A stretch of DNA of 45,292 bases from CAZEGV01 sp964511645 (GCA_964511645.1 CAZEGV010000012.1:1-45292), one strand, 5' to 3'. Shown: positions 1 through 10,230, numbered from the stretch's first letter. Numbers and translations are program-made. Notes: a model not told the origin generated them from the letters alone.

Positions 1-50
1 AGTGTAAAAACAAACAGGATAAATGACTTATCTTATAGTTAAAATGGTAT
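1..50. repeat. 50-bp terminal inverted repeat, left copy
   Basis: These 50 bases are the exact reverse complement of positions 45241-45290; pairing stops at base 51. The unit contains a small internal palindrome (GATAA, five bases, TTATC). The inner end, ATACCATTTT when read on the minus strand, recurs with transitions at 17288-17305 inside a larger repeat. An identical repeat in opposite orientation at both ends fits a contig that ended in a dispersed repeat better than a 45-kb transposon, because the interior holds housekeeping genes. Confidence 0.9.
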
Positions 51-58
51 TACACAGC

Positions 59-396
59 AGGTCAACACAGCATGATATTTTTTATGTAAGGTTTCCCTTT
101 AAATACTTCATCTATATGGTTGTAGGTGTATTCTTTGGGTGCGATAAAGATTCTGTTAAACTCTGAAAATGTATCTTGCTGAGACCAAAAGTGATTTGCA
201 CAAAAGCCCCTGCAATGATTATAGACATATCTGGGTTTATCTTGAGCTTAGGTTCAGAATAAGTATTCTTCAGAAAGTGTAAAGTTTTAATTTGAGATAA
301 GTTCTGGTTATACAGAGACAAACCCTTATAATAAGCACTTCATTTACTCAATGCATAATGACACTTGTCTTTGAACTTCTTTTCAAAAACAGATCA
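59..396 (-). pseudogene. Decayed MtfA-like zinc peptidase family fragment
   Basis: Minus-strand reading gives a conserved-looking stretch, INPDMSIIIAGAFVQITFGL, resembling the segment that precedes the C-terminal half of MtfA-type (zinc-dependent peptidase) proteins. Around position 160 the homology moves to another frame, where it continues as NRIFIAPKEYTYNHIDEVFK up to a TGA at 59-61; one lost base after the codons for LSK explains this. Upstream, the same frame runs through a TGA at 340-342 where SK-W-SAYY would be expected, and another TGA at 394-396. The catalytic HExxH region is absent. The fragment ends close to the terminal repeat. I see a broken gene with confidence; the family name is tentative. 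Confidence 0.42.
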
Positions 397-415
397 ATCC
401 ACTTGTACTTTAATC

Positions 416-3400
416 TCACCTTGTAATTGTAACCCAATTTTTACATTTTGACCCGTCAGGTGCTGTAATTAAGTAATAATAAACTCCGTCACTAATTTCT
501 TTTGCTTCGTAAGTATTATCATATGCTTTATTATCGTACAGTAGTTTTCCCCATCGGTTATAAAACTCAAACCCCCAATCTCCATTATCTTGAATCCCTT
601 CTATTACAAAAGCTTCATTTTTATCATCTCCATTAGGAGTAATGATATTTGGCACTTTAAAATACTGAATAGGCACAGAGATTTGAATAGTGTCTTGGCA
701 AGAAGCAGACATCTTCACACTTAATTTTACTGTAAAACTTCCTTGAGTATTATACGAATATATAGGTAATAACTCTTTACTGGTATTGCCATCTCCAAAG
801 TCCCAAGTGTATTTAATTTGAGGAAATTGAGCTTGAGGGAATTGTTCTGCTGTTAAGTTTTTAAATACTATTTTAGGAAATCCATCTGTTTGACACTGCC
901 CTATAATGTCAAATTCTGCATCTGCTTTTAAATCAATCGCTTTTACGTTTACAATATCTGTTCGTTTACAGCCAATAGAGTCTATAACGAGTACTTCATA
1001 AGTTTGTTGAGCTAATGCGATATTAGTAAGTACAGGGTTATGAATTGTGGAATCGCTCAACCCAGTACTTGGTGACCAATTGTAGGTAAGATCTTCTGGG
1101 TAGGTTTGAACAGATAAACTCAAGCTTCCTCCAATACATGATAATTCATTATAGTTTTGAGGGTCAATTTTTTCATGTACAGTGATTTTCATTTCGGTAG
1201 AATCATAACGTGTACATGTGGTTAAGTCGGATACTTTCAATTGAACTTTATAAGTCCCCGAAACAGGAAAAGTATGTGTAACACTTCGTTTATCGGTATA
1301 AGATATTTCTGGGCTGTTATCCCCAAAATTCCATATATAAGAAGCTCCACCAATTGTCTTATTATCGAATGTTACCGTCAGGTGATTACACGAATCTAAA
1401 GCTCCTATTCTAGCATCTAGACTTGCTAGGTCAAATTTAAATACTCCGTTATTACAATTCTTGCTATTATTGTTCTTTGGATAGGTGGTTGGGTCATTGT
1501 CAACACTAGGAAATAAAGGAAAATCTTTATTTCCACCACAACCAGCACAAACAGACTGATAAACAATCCCTTTATTGTCAAAACGACTTGTGCCTCCGTC
1601 TACATGTTCGCGAGAGGTAGGACCACCAAAATAGGTCGAATAAAGTAAAGAGTCTGAGTTTTCTAATAATGCCATCATATAAAAGTCACTCCCATCAGTT
1701 GTTTTCTGAAAGGCATTACTTGTAAGAGGCATATTAGATAATGCACCTCCACTAGGGTAATTCGCATTTGTTGATCCACCCCAACCAGAAATAAACATAT
1801 TGTGACATTCGTTGACTAGAAAAGCTGTTGGTGAAAGGTTAGGACGAATTAAATTCGTAGAATCTAAATCTCCTATAACCGTAGAAAATAAAGGACTACC
1901 TATATCACGACTAAATTTCTGGATAAACAACCCCGATTTAGGGTTGGAATACCTGACGTTTTTAACTGGGTATTGCCCAAAGCTCTGTCCCAATACATAC
2001 AAACTTCCTTCATCATCTATTTCTAAAAAGTACGCCTCATCCATCTCTGGAGTTCCATACTTAACTGATTGCAATAAAGACTGCCCATCTGCCGAAACCC
2101 CTAATAAGTAAGCATCCCCCCCTCCTAGGTTGTAGCCACTTAATGTCTTAGTTGTTACAAAATCATCACTCATCGTACCACCAACTATAAAAACATTGTC
2201 TGCACTATCTCGCTTTACGCTTAATCCCGTTTCCATTTCGCTTCCTCCAATATAAGTTGACCATTCTAAATCACTAAAATCAGCTTTTAATTTAAATAAA
2301 ACAGCATCAGTAGTACCTCCACCATAACTCATCTGCACTCCGTTTTTTACAGGGAAATTTTGTGACCGTGTAGTAGAAGCTACATATACATTTCCACTAC
2401 TATCTATATTGATATCCCCTCTTAATTGATCCCCATAATTAAGTGTTAAAGATTCACCTTTAAATACTAAGCCATCATTATCAGCACCTCCTATATAAGT
2501 CCCATTCAATATTTGACTACCATCAGCACTCAACTGTAATACAATCAAATCTGTAACATTTTTGAAACTATATCCACCTACTGTTGATACATTTTTGAAA
2601 ATCTTAGAGGGTATTGAAATTAAAGCCTTTACTTTTAAAGAATCCTTGCAAAAGGAAGTGACTGTTATGTCTAAATATTGGTCAAGAGGTGTCGTTTTAG
2701 ATACGATAATAGTATCGGTAGCGGGTAAATCAACGCAACCACTCGTAGTTGCTATAGAAACTGCAATTGTGTCTTTGGGCTTTATATTTGTGAAATTCTT
2801 TTGGGTAAAGAAAGTACTTGGCTGTGCAATGCCGTTAATTGACCAGATGTAAGATGAGCCAGTAGCTAAATAATCAAATTTTACTGAGGCTATAGCATTT
2901 TGACTACAATCATAGTTAGTCAAAATTATTTGAGGAGAATCATTTGTCTTGATTGTATCTATCTTAAGGCTATCGAGTGCAGTATTATTGGCTAAGCAAG
3001 TCAGTGCTGATATTAGCTCAATCCTAACAATTGTAACCGTGTCTAAAAGCACAGTTGAAGCATTGGTATTAGCATAAATTAACGAATTATCATAATACCA
3101 TTTGATAATAGGGTTTAATCCGCCTAAGGTTGTTTCTGGAGAAATTACATAACTTTGGTTTGTACAGTACATGCTTGGTTCATCTATTATATTAATAGAT
3201 GGGGTTAGTCCTGTGGCATCTTGAGCAACTAAAGTATCAGAGATCAGTAAAGTATCCCCAGTACATGAAACGTATTTAATAGACGAAATCACCGAATCTC
3301 CTTGCTTAGGGTTCTGTAATGAAAAAACATTGTTCTTTACTACTTGAGTTACACCATTTAGAGACCAATTATACTCAATAATGTTAGCTTGAGGCGGACT

Positions 3401-4750
3401 GACTACTATAAACAAGCTATCATCACCAGTACAAAAATAAGGTTCCGTAAGGAAAGATATCTTTTCAAGATTTTCGGGTATTACAAAATCATTAGAATAA
3501 AAAACACTGTTGCCACCACAGCCTACAGGATTTGGCATTGTTACATAAAGGCTATCTCCTTCATTGACCAAAAAATCAGCTATTAAACCTGTATCAATAA
3601 TGTTCCCATTGAGATACCAGTAAATACTATCTAGATAAGTACCTAGAGAAAATATATTTGTTTGAAAAGCATTTGCTGATACTGGCATATCGGAAGAAGA
3701 TGTAACTCCCAATATAAACAGTTCTCCTTTATCATTTGTAATGGTACTTGTAGGTATCTCGGTGCCACTACCCCCAATATAAGTTGCATATTGCAGGTGT
3801 ACCCCACTAGAGTCAAATTTTAGAATACCAATATCCGTATCCCCCCCCTGAAAACTAGTCTGAAAAGCACCAACAGTAGCAGGGAATTGCCCCATCCCTG
3901 AAGGAGCACTTGTACCCCTTTTGTATTTAAAAATAGTCCCTCCAGTATACAAATTTCCTTTGTTATCTAAACACGCAGTATTACCCCAGTTATCGGCAGT
4001 AGACCCTGAATAAGTAGAAAAAATCAATTGAGGATCAATTACCAAAGTATCCTTGTGGTGGTATTTTCCTAGATTATAAGATATAATATTGTCGGATAAA
4101 TTAAATTCACATTCTACTTCTTCATAAATATCTCCCAAAATTTGATATGCATAGGGTGCTCGCTCGGCAATTGCATTTACAGATGTTTTTGTAATCAAAA
4201 AACCACTTTCTAGGTAAAGTGATTCCTGACCATCAAACCTCAATTTAATTTGAGAGGTCTCCACTCTTGGCGAAACAATAAATTCATATTTAAGCGTTCC
4301 ATCTTTTTGAAAAAGAACCAAGTCCACTCCTTGGTATAGATTTTTAAACCTGATTTTATTAAAACAAGACACGTTAGAATAAGTCCCACTTGGGTAAATA
4401 TAATTTCGTTTTTCAGTATAAGCCTCTAGTCCAATAATTTTTTCTGGGACTTGACTTCCGTCAAAATAAATTTCAAATGCATGACCATTTATTTGTTGTA
4501 AGCTGTCGCTTAATTTCCCACCATGATGCTGATGCATTGCCTTCTTAAGTTCTACGGGGTTATAAAATTCATAGCGTAACTTCTGATCAAACACATACAA
4601 ATCACCCTCAGGTAGCTCTACTCGATAACGAATATCTTCTTGCCACTGACCTTGGTTAGGAAGAAACTTGAAAGTATTCTCTCTTGACTGCCCAAATGAC
4701 AAACTCACAAAAAAAGCAAGAACAAAACAAATAATTATTTTACACTTCAT
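416..4750 (-). CDS. Large secreted PKD/SBBP-propeller protein with T9SS type B sorting domain
   Basis: A 1444-residue secreted or surface protein. It has a signal peptide (residues 1-20, ending SFGQ), then the NQGQW-type N-terminal domain (about 25-240) seen in large Bacteroidota surface proteins. SBBP-like propeller blades follow (repeated forms of YIGG, DNKGN-LY, LKFDSSG), then PKD-like domains (WNFGDNSP near 1140, WDFGDGNT near 1340). The last 90 residues are a gliding-motility-associated type B sorting domain (NIITPNGDDKNEAF, FYNRWGKLLY, DGVYYYLI). About 360 residues (roughly 366-725) of Ig-like repeats with paired cysteines interrupt one propeller blade between NAFQTN and TDLIVLQL. Export by the type IX system follows from the sorting domain; the ligand is unknown. 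ATG start, single transcription unit upstream of a terminator hairpin at 4864-4913. Confidence 0.9.
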   Translation of the reverse strand: MKCKIIICFVLAFFVSLSFGQSRENTFKFLPNQGQWQEDIRYRVELPEGDLYVFDQKLRYEFYNPVELKKAMHQHHGGKLSDSLQQINGHAFEIYFDGSQVPEKIIGLEAYTEKRNYIYPSGTYSNVSCFNKIRFKNLYQGVDLVLFQKDGTLKYEFIVSPRVETSQIKLRFDGQESLYLESGFLITKTSVNAIAERAPYAYQILGDIYEEVECEFNLSDNIISYNLGKYHHKDTLVIDPQLIFSTYSGSTADNWGNTACLDNKGNLYTGGTIFKYKRGTSAPSGMGQFPATVGAFQTSFQGGDTDIGILKFDSSGVHLQYATYIGGSGTEIPTSTITNDKGELFILGVTSSSDMPVSANAFQTNIFSLGTYLDSIYWYLNGNIIDTGLIADFLVNEGDSLYVTMPNPVGCGGNSVFYSNDFVIPENLEKISFLTEPYFCTGDDSLFIVVSPPQANIIEYNWSLNGVTQVVKNNVFSLQNPKQGDSVISSIKYVSCTGDTLLISDTLVAQDATGLTPSINIIDEPSMYCTNQSYVISPETTLGGLNPIIKWYYDNSLIYANTNASTVLLDTVTIVRIELISALTCLANNTALDSLKIDTIKTNDSPQIILTNYDCSQNAIASVKFDYLATGSSYIWSINGIAQPSTFFTQKNFTNIKPKDTIAVSIATTSGCVDLPATDTIIVSKTTPLDQYLDITVTSFCKDSLKVKALISIPSKIFKNVSTVGGYSFKNVTDLIVLQLSADGSQILNGTYIGGADNDGLVFKGESLTLNYGDQLRGDINIDSSGNVYVASTTRSQNFPVKNGVQMSYGGGTTDAVLFKLKADFSDLEWSTYIGGSEMETGLSVKRDSADNVFIVGGTMSDDFVTTKTLSGYNLGGGDAYLLGVSADGQSLLQSVKYGTPEMDEAYFLEIDDEGSLYVLGQSFGQYPVKNVRYSNPKSGLFIQKFSRDIGSPLFSTVIGDLDSTNLIRPNLSPTAFLVNECHNMFISGWGGSTNANYPSGGALSNMPLTSNAFQKTTDGSDFYMMALLENSDSLLYSTYFGGPTSREHVDGGTSRFDNKGIVYQSVCAGCGGNKDFPLFPSVDNDPTTYPKNNNSKNCNNGVFKFDLASLDARIGALDSCNHLTVTFDNKTIGGASYIWNFGDNSPEISYTDKRSVTHTFPVSGTYKVQLKVSDLTTCTRYDSTEMKITVHEKIDPQNYNELSCIGGSLSLSVQTYPEDLTYNWSPSTGLSDSTIHNPVLTNIALAQQTYEVLVIDSIGCKRTDIVNVKAIDLKADAEFDIIGQCQTDGFPKIVFKNLTAEQFPQAQFPQIKYTWDFGDGNTSKELLPIYSYNTQGSFTVKLSVKMSASCQDTIQISVPIQYFKVPNIITPNGDDKNEAFVIEGIQDNGDWGFEFYNRWGKLLYDNKAYDNTYEAKEISDGVYYYLITAPDGSKCKNWVTITR

Positions 4751-4863
4751 AAGACTCTTTATTATAAGACATAAATCTAATCATTTTTTTCGACAAAAGT
4801 CTAATTTAATATAAAAACACAACGCTTAATTAGGACAAAAATCTATGTTTCATTTTTATCTAG

Positions 4864-4913
4864 AAATGAGAGGAGAACTTCACCCTAATGTGGAGTGAAG
4901 CTCTCCTCTCATT
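4864..4913. terminator. Strong bidirectional hairpin terminator
   Basis: Arms ATGAGAGGAGA-a-CTTCAC and GTGAAG-c-TCTCCTCTCAT pair over about 17 bp with one mismatch around an 11-nt loop. The hairpin is flanked by A-rich sequence on the left and ATTTTT on the right. It lies just downstream of the stop codon of the minus-strand gene at 4931-5689 and probably ends that transcript before the next minus-strand gene. Confidence 0.8.
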
Positions 4914-4930
4914 TTTAGAAAGTACTCTAT

Positions 4931-5689
4931 CTATTCAATCATTAATTTGTTATAACCTATTATTTCATCATTTTCAAAGATAGTTATTGTATAGATACCT
5001 GCTTTTAAAGTTGAAACATCAAGTGATTTTGTGTTTTTTAAATCTGCCATTTCCTTTACTATTTCTCCTAATGAATTAATAATAATAATTTTAGAATTAA
5101 TAGAAAGAGTATTATTGTTAATTATTATTCTGTCTTTTGCAGGATTAGGATAAATGTTAATGTTCTTGTTTTCTTCAATATTATTAACTCCTGTTGTTGA
5201 ACCAGTATCTCCCGCCTTTATTGCTCTTTTGGCTGTACTTTCGTAAGCAAAGTCTTTATAAATAAAGTTTGTGCCATCCCACATTATTCTAACCCAACCA
5301 TAATGTGTGTTACCCGAAACAGTAAATTTAATTCCCATAAATGCATCTTGATTTAAAGGAAAAGGTGTTCCTGCTCCCCAGCTATCCATAGAGCAATCAC
5401 TTGCATATTGATCCCAATTACTCGTAGTACCAATTACAGTATTTGCGGAGAGTGATTTAGGGATGTCCCATCCTGAAGTTGCATTTCCATTTGGAAGAAA
5501 ATAAAATGGTCCATCAAAATATGACCCGTTTCTAGTTGACAACTCTGTTGTACCATCATTATTGAAGTCAATACTTCCTCCTGATTTAAATGTACTGTCG
5601 GGATTTATATCAGTATAAACAATCTGTGCGTTAACATTGTAAGTAAAAACAATTGCTAATATTGCGTAAAGTAATTTTGGTTTTTTCAT
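4931..5689 (-). CDS. Secreted protein with T9SS type A sorting domain
   Basis: A 252-residue protein with a signal peptide (MKKPKLLYAILAIVFTYNVNAQ) and a C-terminal type A sorting domain: NIYPNPAKDRIII, then a β-sandwich ending STLKAGIYTITIFENDE. The central part (about 25-165) carries SNWDQYASDC, MGIKFTVSGNTHYGWVRI and similar segments, a pattern seen in uncharacterised T9SS cargo. It should cross the outer membrane through the type IX machinery and have its tail removed. ATG start. It is transcribed alone: a terminator follows and a decayed transposase lies upstream. No enzymatic motif is visible. Confidence 0.85.
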   Translation of the reverse strand: MKKPKLLYAILAIVFTYNVNAQIVYTDINPDSTFKSGGSIDFNNDGTTELSTRNGSYFDGPFYFLPNGNATSGWDIPKSLSANTVIGTTSNWDQYASDCSMDSWGAGTPFPLNQDAFMGIKFTVSGNTHYGWVRIMWDGTNFIYKDFAYESTAKRAIKAGDTGSTTGVNNIEENKNINIYPNPAKDRIIINNNTLSINSKIIIINSLGEIVKEMADLKNTKSLDVSTLKAGIYTITIFENDEIIGYNKLMIE

Positions 5690-5752
5690 TTTATTATAAT
5701 TTTAGTTGTTTTTAATTATTCTTGTGTACATGTGTACATACGTTTTTGTTAC

Positions 5753-6322
5753 TCATGGTAACCCCAAACAACTTAAAAATAATTTTTCATGTTTTTTTTC
5801 GAGTGATTGCTCACCTATATCAATCCGTTTTCTTCCTTTAGGCTTTAAAGGTGTGTCAATTACACTAGCATCTACTAAAACCCCTGTTTTAACAATGATT
5901 GCATGTTGTTCTAGTTGTTTGTTGATTGCTGAAAATAGCTTTTCATAGACATTAGCTTGAGTCATAGCTGTTCTGAATCGGCTAATTGTACTATGGTCTG
6001 GGGATATATCTTCCATACTCATGTTACAAAAAATACTAAATGATAAACTATCGTTGATTCTATCTTCTAATTCACAATCACTTAAACCATATCACGTACC
6101 TAATAAACAGGCTTTAAAAAGTAACAAACCACTATAAGAGGGCTTTCCTGTAGCACTTTTTCCTTTATGGTAATGAGTTTTAATAATCTCATCAATAGAA
6201 TCCCAATCGAGTAAACTATTCATCTGTTTAAAAAATGTAGCTTTAATTTTTCTTGTTCTTGGGTTGCAGATAGTGTCTGCAAAGCTTTGGCGACTTGTTT
6301 TTTGCATAGAATAAAGATACAA
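5753..6322 (-). pseudogene. Decayed IS5-family transposase, truncated
   Basis: Reading from 6322 downwards gives the N-terminal DUF772-like part (ADTICNPRTRKIKATFFKQM, SYSGLLLFKACLLGT). A TGA at 6092-6094 falls where Trp is expected in LLGT-W-YGLSD. The same frame continues through CELEDRINDSLSFSIFCNM, MEDISPDHSTISRFR and the first catalytic Asp region (TGVLVDASVIDTPLKPKGRK). Translation stops at 5753 shortly after EKKHEKLF, so the second catalytic Asp and the Glu are missing. There is therefore one nonsense mutation plus loss of the C-terminal half. The element is immobile, and no terminal repeats could be paired by eye. Confidence 0.85.
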
Positions 6323-6371
6323 AATTCTGGAAAAATAAACTACTCACCTTGCAACGGTCTTAAGTGGCACT

Positions 6372-7029
6372 AAACTTATGCTAATAAGGGAGTACAGGCT
6401 TGACATCAGAAGCTGTTAAACATTTTCCTATGTGGGTCATTAAGCCAAATCTCGACTCATCGTGAAAATATAGGTTTACGCTACTGTACTTATCTTTATT
6501 AAGACTAACTCTAATCTCTTCTAGCGTATGAGGCAGTTTTAAAAAAGGACTCCGCTGCCTGTTCACCCTTATTAAGGTGACTTTTTCTAGGGCTTTTCAG
6601 TTTTGTTTTGAAATGTTTAATCATATACGCTCTTAACCAATGATACTTCACTTCGGTATTAAACTCTTCCCTTATCCATCTTTGTGCATCCCAATACCCG
6701 AATAAAGGATTGGTTGCGTCTTTAACTTTAGCTGATAATCCTTGGTGAATTTCTTGAGTAATGATTTTGGATGGTTTGCTTCTAGAAGGACTTAATAAAA
6801 TGCCATCAATTCCCGATTTTCGGTAAAGTGACAGCCAACGAACCAAACATTGCCTTCCTATCCCCAAATAATCAGCAAGAAGTTCTTGCTTTGAAAATTT
6901 ATTAGACTTTAGTAAAATCAAGCAAAGAACACGTCTTTCTGCTTTAATAGAAGGTTGCTTTTTTTGGATTTCACTAAGCTCTGAGATGCTTTCTTTTATC
7001 TTTAAATTCATTAATCTTGCCATAAGCAA
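6372..7029 (-). pseudogene. Decayed IS630-family transposase, frameshifted and truncated
   Basis: The N-terminal 160 residues (7029 down to about 6540) hold winged-helix and helix-turn-helix segments (LLADYLGIGRQCLVRWLSLY; NPLFGYWDAQRWI). At a homopolymer tract (6537-6546) the frame shifts by one base, and the protein resumes as LPHTLEEIRVSLNKDKYSSV and the DDE-type segment FHDESRFGLMTHIGK. A TAG at 6381-6383 replaces the Gln expected in PY-Q-HKF, and similarity ends soon after. Two disabling changes and a missing C-terminus make this a relic. It lies head to tail with the IS5 relic and next to the restriction island. Confidence 0.85.
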
Positions 7030-7119
7030 ACATACAGATAATTAGACGTATATTATAATCTAATCGGTGTTAGCAAAACACTACATTCAATTCCCCCTAA
7101 AAAAGAAGTTTAACCACCT

Positions 7120-7200
7120 CTCTAACTCTCACGCAGAATCAATAACAACAAAATAAGCGGTTTGATTGAATTACATTGAGTGTAGTGAAATGAGACAAAT
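7120..7200 (+). repeat. Degenerate copy of the structured repeat family (copy D)
   Basis: Bases 7157-7190 align with 17429-17462 of the larger repeat: GCGGT(T/C)TG, then TGAAT, ACATTG and GTAGTG in the same order and spacing. Only the left arm and loop of the conserved 13-nt-loop hairpin survive; the right arm has been lost. It marks the downstream edge of the restriction island, while copy A marks the upstream edge. Confidence 0.6.
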
Positions 7201-7234
7201 AACAAACCCCAATTTAAACATATTGTATATTTTT

Positions 7235-10201
7235 TTATTTAGCGACATTGAGCTTTTTGTAAACTTGCTTCATAATTAAAGTTTTTACTGCATCGCCAAA
7301 TTTTTCATCGTCCATTATTCGATTAAAAATGGCTTGGTTTTTTGGCATTAGGTCAATTAGTACATCCGTTACAGCTTCTTTCCCTACATAATTAAAGTTC
7401 TCTTCATTATTTGATTGTGCCACTAGTTTTAATTCTTCATTTTGAATACACTCCTCTGTTATTTGGTCAAAGAATAATTGGTCTGCATTAGTGAAATCTG
7501 TTCCAAAACGTTGATTAAGGACATCTACAATCTCTGATAATAAAATTATTTCTTCTTTTTTGGAACGAATACCTGCTTCACCACCAGTATCTAATCCGTA
7601 AGTACCTTTTTCTTCTAACAATATATTTTTCTCGCTTATTTTTTGTAATCGATAGGAATTAAGCTCTACTTCGTCACCAAGCTGAAATCTATCCGAAGCA
7701 TCTTTTTTTGGTAATTTTTTAGAGAGAAATCGACAATAAGTAAAGAATTTCTCTAATTCAACATCCGAAAAAGGCATTATCTGAGTCAAAAATGAATAGG
7801 CACGGGTAAAAACTTGAATAGCGTGTTTCAAATCATCTTGACTGATTGTTCCTGATACATCATTTTGTTCTGGAAGTAATTTGAACCGCTCAACAGCAGG
7901 GTCAATATAAGCATTGAGTTTTCCTTGGTCAGTTTTTGATAACTTCTCTTGTGACTTGTAAAAAATATTACAAAAATTATCCACCTCCGTTTGCCATATT
8001 ATTTGAGCACCTTCAATAGTAGCTTTCAAATCATACAAATGATTGGGGTCAGAGTTTTTATCTACCGATGTCAACTCATAATAAGGCTGAAAAGACGATT
8101 GAATTTCTTCCTCTTCATTAATGAAATCTAAAACAAAAGTTTCTTCTTTCCCCCTGGTTGTTCTGTTGAGACGAGATAATGTTTGTACAGCAAGTACACC
8201 ACTCAATTTCTTGTCAACATACATTGTATGTAATTTTGGTTGGTCAAACCCTGTTTGGTATTTTGACGCTACAATTAAGATTTGGTATTCTTCGGTATCA
8301 AAACATTTCGGTAACTGAGTTTCTTTGATGCCATTTACCACAGCCTCTGTTACTCCATCAGGATAATTATCAGTTACTAATTGACCCGAAAAAGCAACTA
8401 GGGTTTTGATTGGATATTTCTTTTTACTAATGTAATCATCAAACTCTTCTTTGTATCTCAAAGCATGCAAACGAGAGGAACAAACAACCATTGCTTTTGC
8501 CTTTCCTCCAATTTTTTTAGAAACCACCTGTTTGAAATGCTCAATGATAACTTCTGTTTTTTGTGAAAGGTTGTGCGGATGAAGACTTAGAAATCTTGCT
8601 ATTGCACGAGAAGCCTGTTTTTTGTTAATTTCTGGATCTTCCTCTATTGCTTTTGATAGCTCAAAATAAGATTTATAACTCGTGTAATTTTTCAATACAT
8701 CGTGAATAAAACCTTCTTGAATTGCTTGTTTCATCGAGTACAGGTGAAACGGTGTTGGTTTTTCTTCGCCTTCTTTTATCGTACCAAACACCTCTACTGT
8801 TTTGGCTTTTGGTGTTGCTGTGAAAGCAAAAAATGACAAGTTATCTTGCTTACCACGAGCCAACATACTTTTTCTGATTCCATCCTCGGCATCTTCATCT
8901 AAGTTAGACGAAAGCTCTTCTTTCTCTGCTTCTTCCAACGATTGAGCCGACAATACCTCTTTCATCTTTTTTGATGCTTCGCCTCCTTGCGACGAATGTG
9001 CTTCATCTATAATCACAGCATATTTACTAGCCTTTAGTTCTCCTATTTTATCTAAAATAAACGGAAACTTTTGAAGTGTGGTAATAATGATATTAGACCC
9101 CGAAGTAATTGCATCTGCTAATTGCTGAGACGATTTATCTATTTTAACTACTACACCTTCTTTATGTTCGAATTGATAAATTGTGCTTTGCAATTGTGAA
9201 TCAAGCACTTTACGGTCAGTGATTACGATAACAGAATCAAATACACGTTCATTTTTAGCATTATGCAGCGATGATAAACGGTAAGATAACCAAGCTATTG
9301 AATTGGATTTCCCAGAACCTGCTGAGTGCTGTATCAAATAATTATGCCCCGCTCCGTGTTTTTTAGTATGTGTTGTGATTTCACGAACAACTCCAAGTTG
9401 ATGATAACGAGGAAAAATCATTTTATCATTTTCATCTAAATGAAGAAACTTACCGATGATGTCTAAAAGACTATCTTTCGTCCAAACGTACTCCCACAAA
9501 TAAGAGGTTCTGTAACCTTCTTTATTGGGTGGGTTTCCTGATCCGTCGTTATACCCTAAATTAAACGGTAAATAAAACGTGTTTTTACCCATTAGGTGAG
9601 TAGTCATATAGCACTGATCGGTATCTACTGCAAAATGAACTAATGACCTTTTTTTGAATTTGAATATCGGTTCGGATTGTTCTCTATCAAATACATATTG
9701 CTTTTTGGCATTAGTAACATCTTGCCCTGTAAACTGGTTCTTTAGCTCTATTGTACTTACAGGAAGTCCATTGATAACCAAAACTACATCAAGTGAGTTT
9801 CTACCTGTGCGTTGGTAATACAGTTGACGAACAACCTTCAAATCATTTTTATCATACAACTCAAATGCTTCGGGATTGAGCGAACTTTCTGGCTGAAAAA
9901 ATGCCATCTTAAATTTCACGCCGTAATCGGTAAATCCATTTCGAAGAACATCTAATAAACCTCGTAAATCAAGCTCTTTTATTAACCGACGGATAACTTT
10001 TCCTTCAATGGCTGATTTGTGAATGTTGGTTATTTTAGCCCATTCTTTTGGTTGTGATGCTTTTAAAAAATCAGTGATATAATTAGGGAACAACCCCAAT
10101 TCGGCATCATAATCATCTGAGAAACCTTTGGTATATCCACCGTTTTCTAAAAGTGATGCTTCTATATTTTCTTCAAAAGTTAGTTCTGTATGTATTGCCA
10201 T
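7235..10201 (-). CDS. hsdR: Type I restriction endonuclease subunit R (HsdR)
   Basis: The 988-residue motor and nuclease subunit of a type I restriction complex (R2M2S). It translocates DNA using ATP and cleaves away from the unmethylated target. The PD-(D/E)xK nuclease centre is visible at D138, E152 and K154 (DVVLVINGLPVSTIELKN). The helicase has Walker A SAGSGKS (293-299), DEAH (399-402), FAFTATP (motif III), SKYQTGFDQP (motif V) and QTLSRLNRT (motif VI). The length is typical and all core residues are intact, so it should be active. It is the last gene of the hsd island, 266 bp after a small gene; the gap contains degenerate repeats that may uncouple its expression. Confidence 0.96.
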   Translation of the reverse strand: MAIHTELTFEENIEASLLENGGYTKGFSDDYDAELGLFPNYITDFLKASQPKEWAKITNIHKSAIEGKVIRRLIKELDLRGLLDVLRNGFTDYGVKFKMAFFQPESSLNPEAFELYDKNDLKVVRQLYYQRTGRNSLDVVLVINGLPVSTIELKNQFTGQDVTNAKKQYVFDREQSEPIFKFKKRSLVHFAVDTDQCYMTTHLMGKNTFYLPFNLGYNDGSGNPPNKEGYRTSYLWEYVWTKDSLLDIIGKFLHLDENDKMIFPRYHQLGVVREITTHTKKHGAGHNYLIQHSAGSGKSNSIAWLSYRLSSLHNAKNERVFDSVIVITDRKVLDSQLQSTIYQFEHKEGVVVKIDKSSQQLADAITSGSNIIITTLQKFPFILDKIGELKASKYAVIIDEAHSSQGGEASKKMKEVLSAQSLEEAEKEELSSNLDEDAEDGIRKSMLARGKQDNLSFFAFTATPKAKTVEVFGTIKEGEEKPTPFHLYSMKQAIQEGFIHDVLKNYTSYKSYFELSKAIEEDPEINKKQASRAIARFLSLHPHNLSQKTEVIIEHFKQVVSKKIGGKAKAMVVCSSRLHALRYKEEFDDYISKKKYPIKTLVAFSGQLVTDNYPDGVTEAVVNGIKETQLPKCFDTEEYQILIVASKYQTGFDQPKLHTMYVDKKLSGVLAVQTLSRLNRTTRGKEETFVLDFINEEEEIQSSFQPYYELTSVDKNSDPNHLYDLKATIEGAQIIWQTEVDNFCNIFYKSQEKLSKTDQGKLNAYIDPAVERFKLLPEQNDVSGTISQDDLKHAIQVFTRAYSFLTQIMPFSDVELEKFFTYCRFLSKKLPKKDASDRFQLGDEVELNSYRLQKISEKNILLEEKGTYGLDTGGEAGIRSKKEEIILLSEIVDVLNQRFGTDFTNADQLFFDQITEECIQNEELKLVAQSNNEENFNYVGKEAVTDVLIDLMPKNQAIFNRIMDDEKFGDAVKTLIMKQVYKKLNVAK

Positions 10202-10230
10202 TTTGTTCTTGTTTTGTTATTCCAAAAAGT

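Noticed and set aside
5753..6394. Alternative genetic code with TGA read as Trp
   Set aside because: TGA occurs at Trp positions only in decayed genes; intact genes use TGG for Trp, and hsdM and the 1444-residue protein end in TGA.
6511..6566. Programmed frameshift in the IS630-like transposase
   Set aside because: The shift sits in a homopolymer but the downstream part also has a nonsense codon and lacks its C-terminus, so it is decay.
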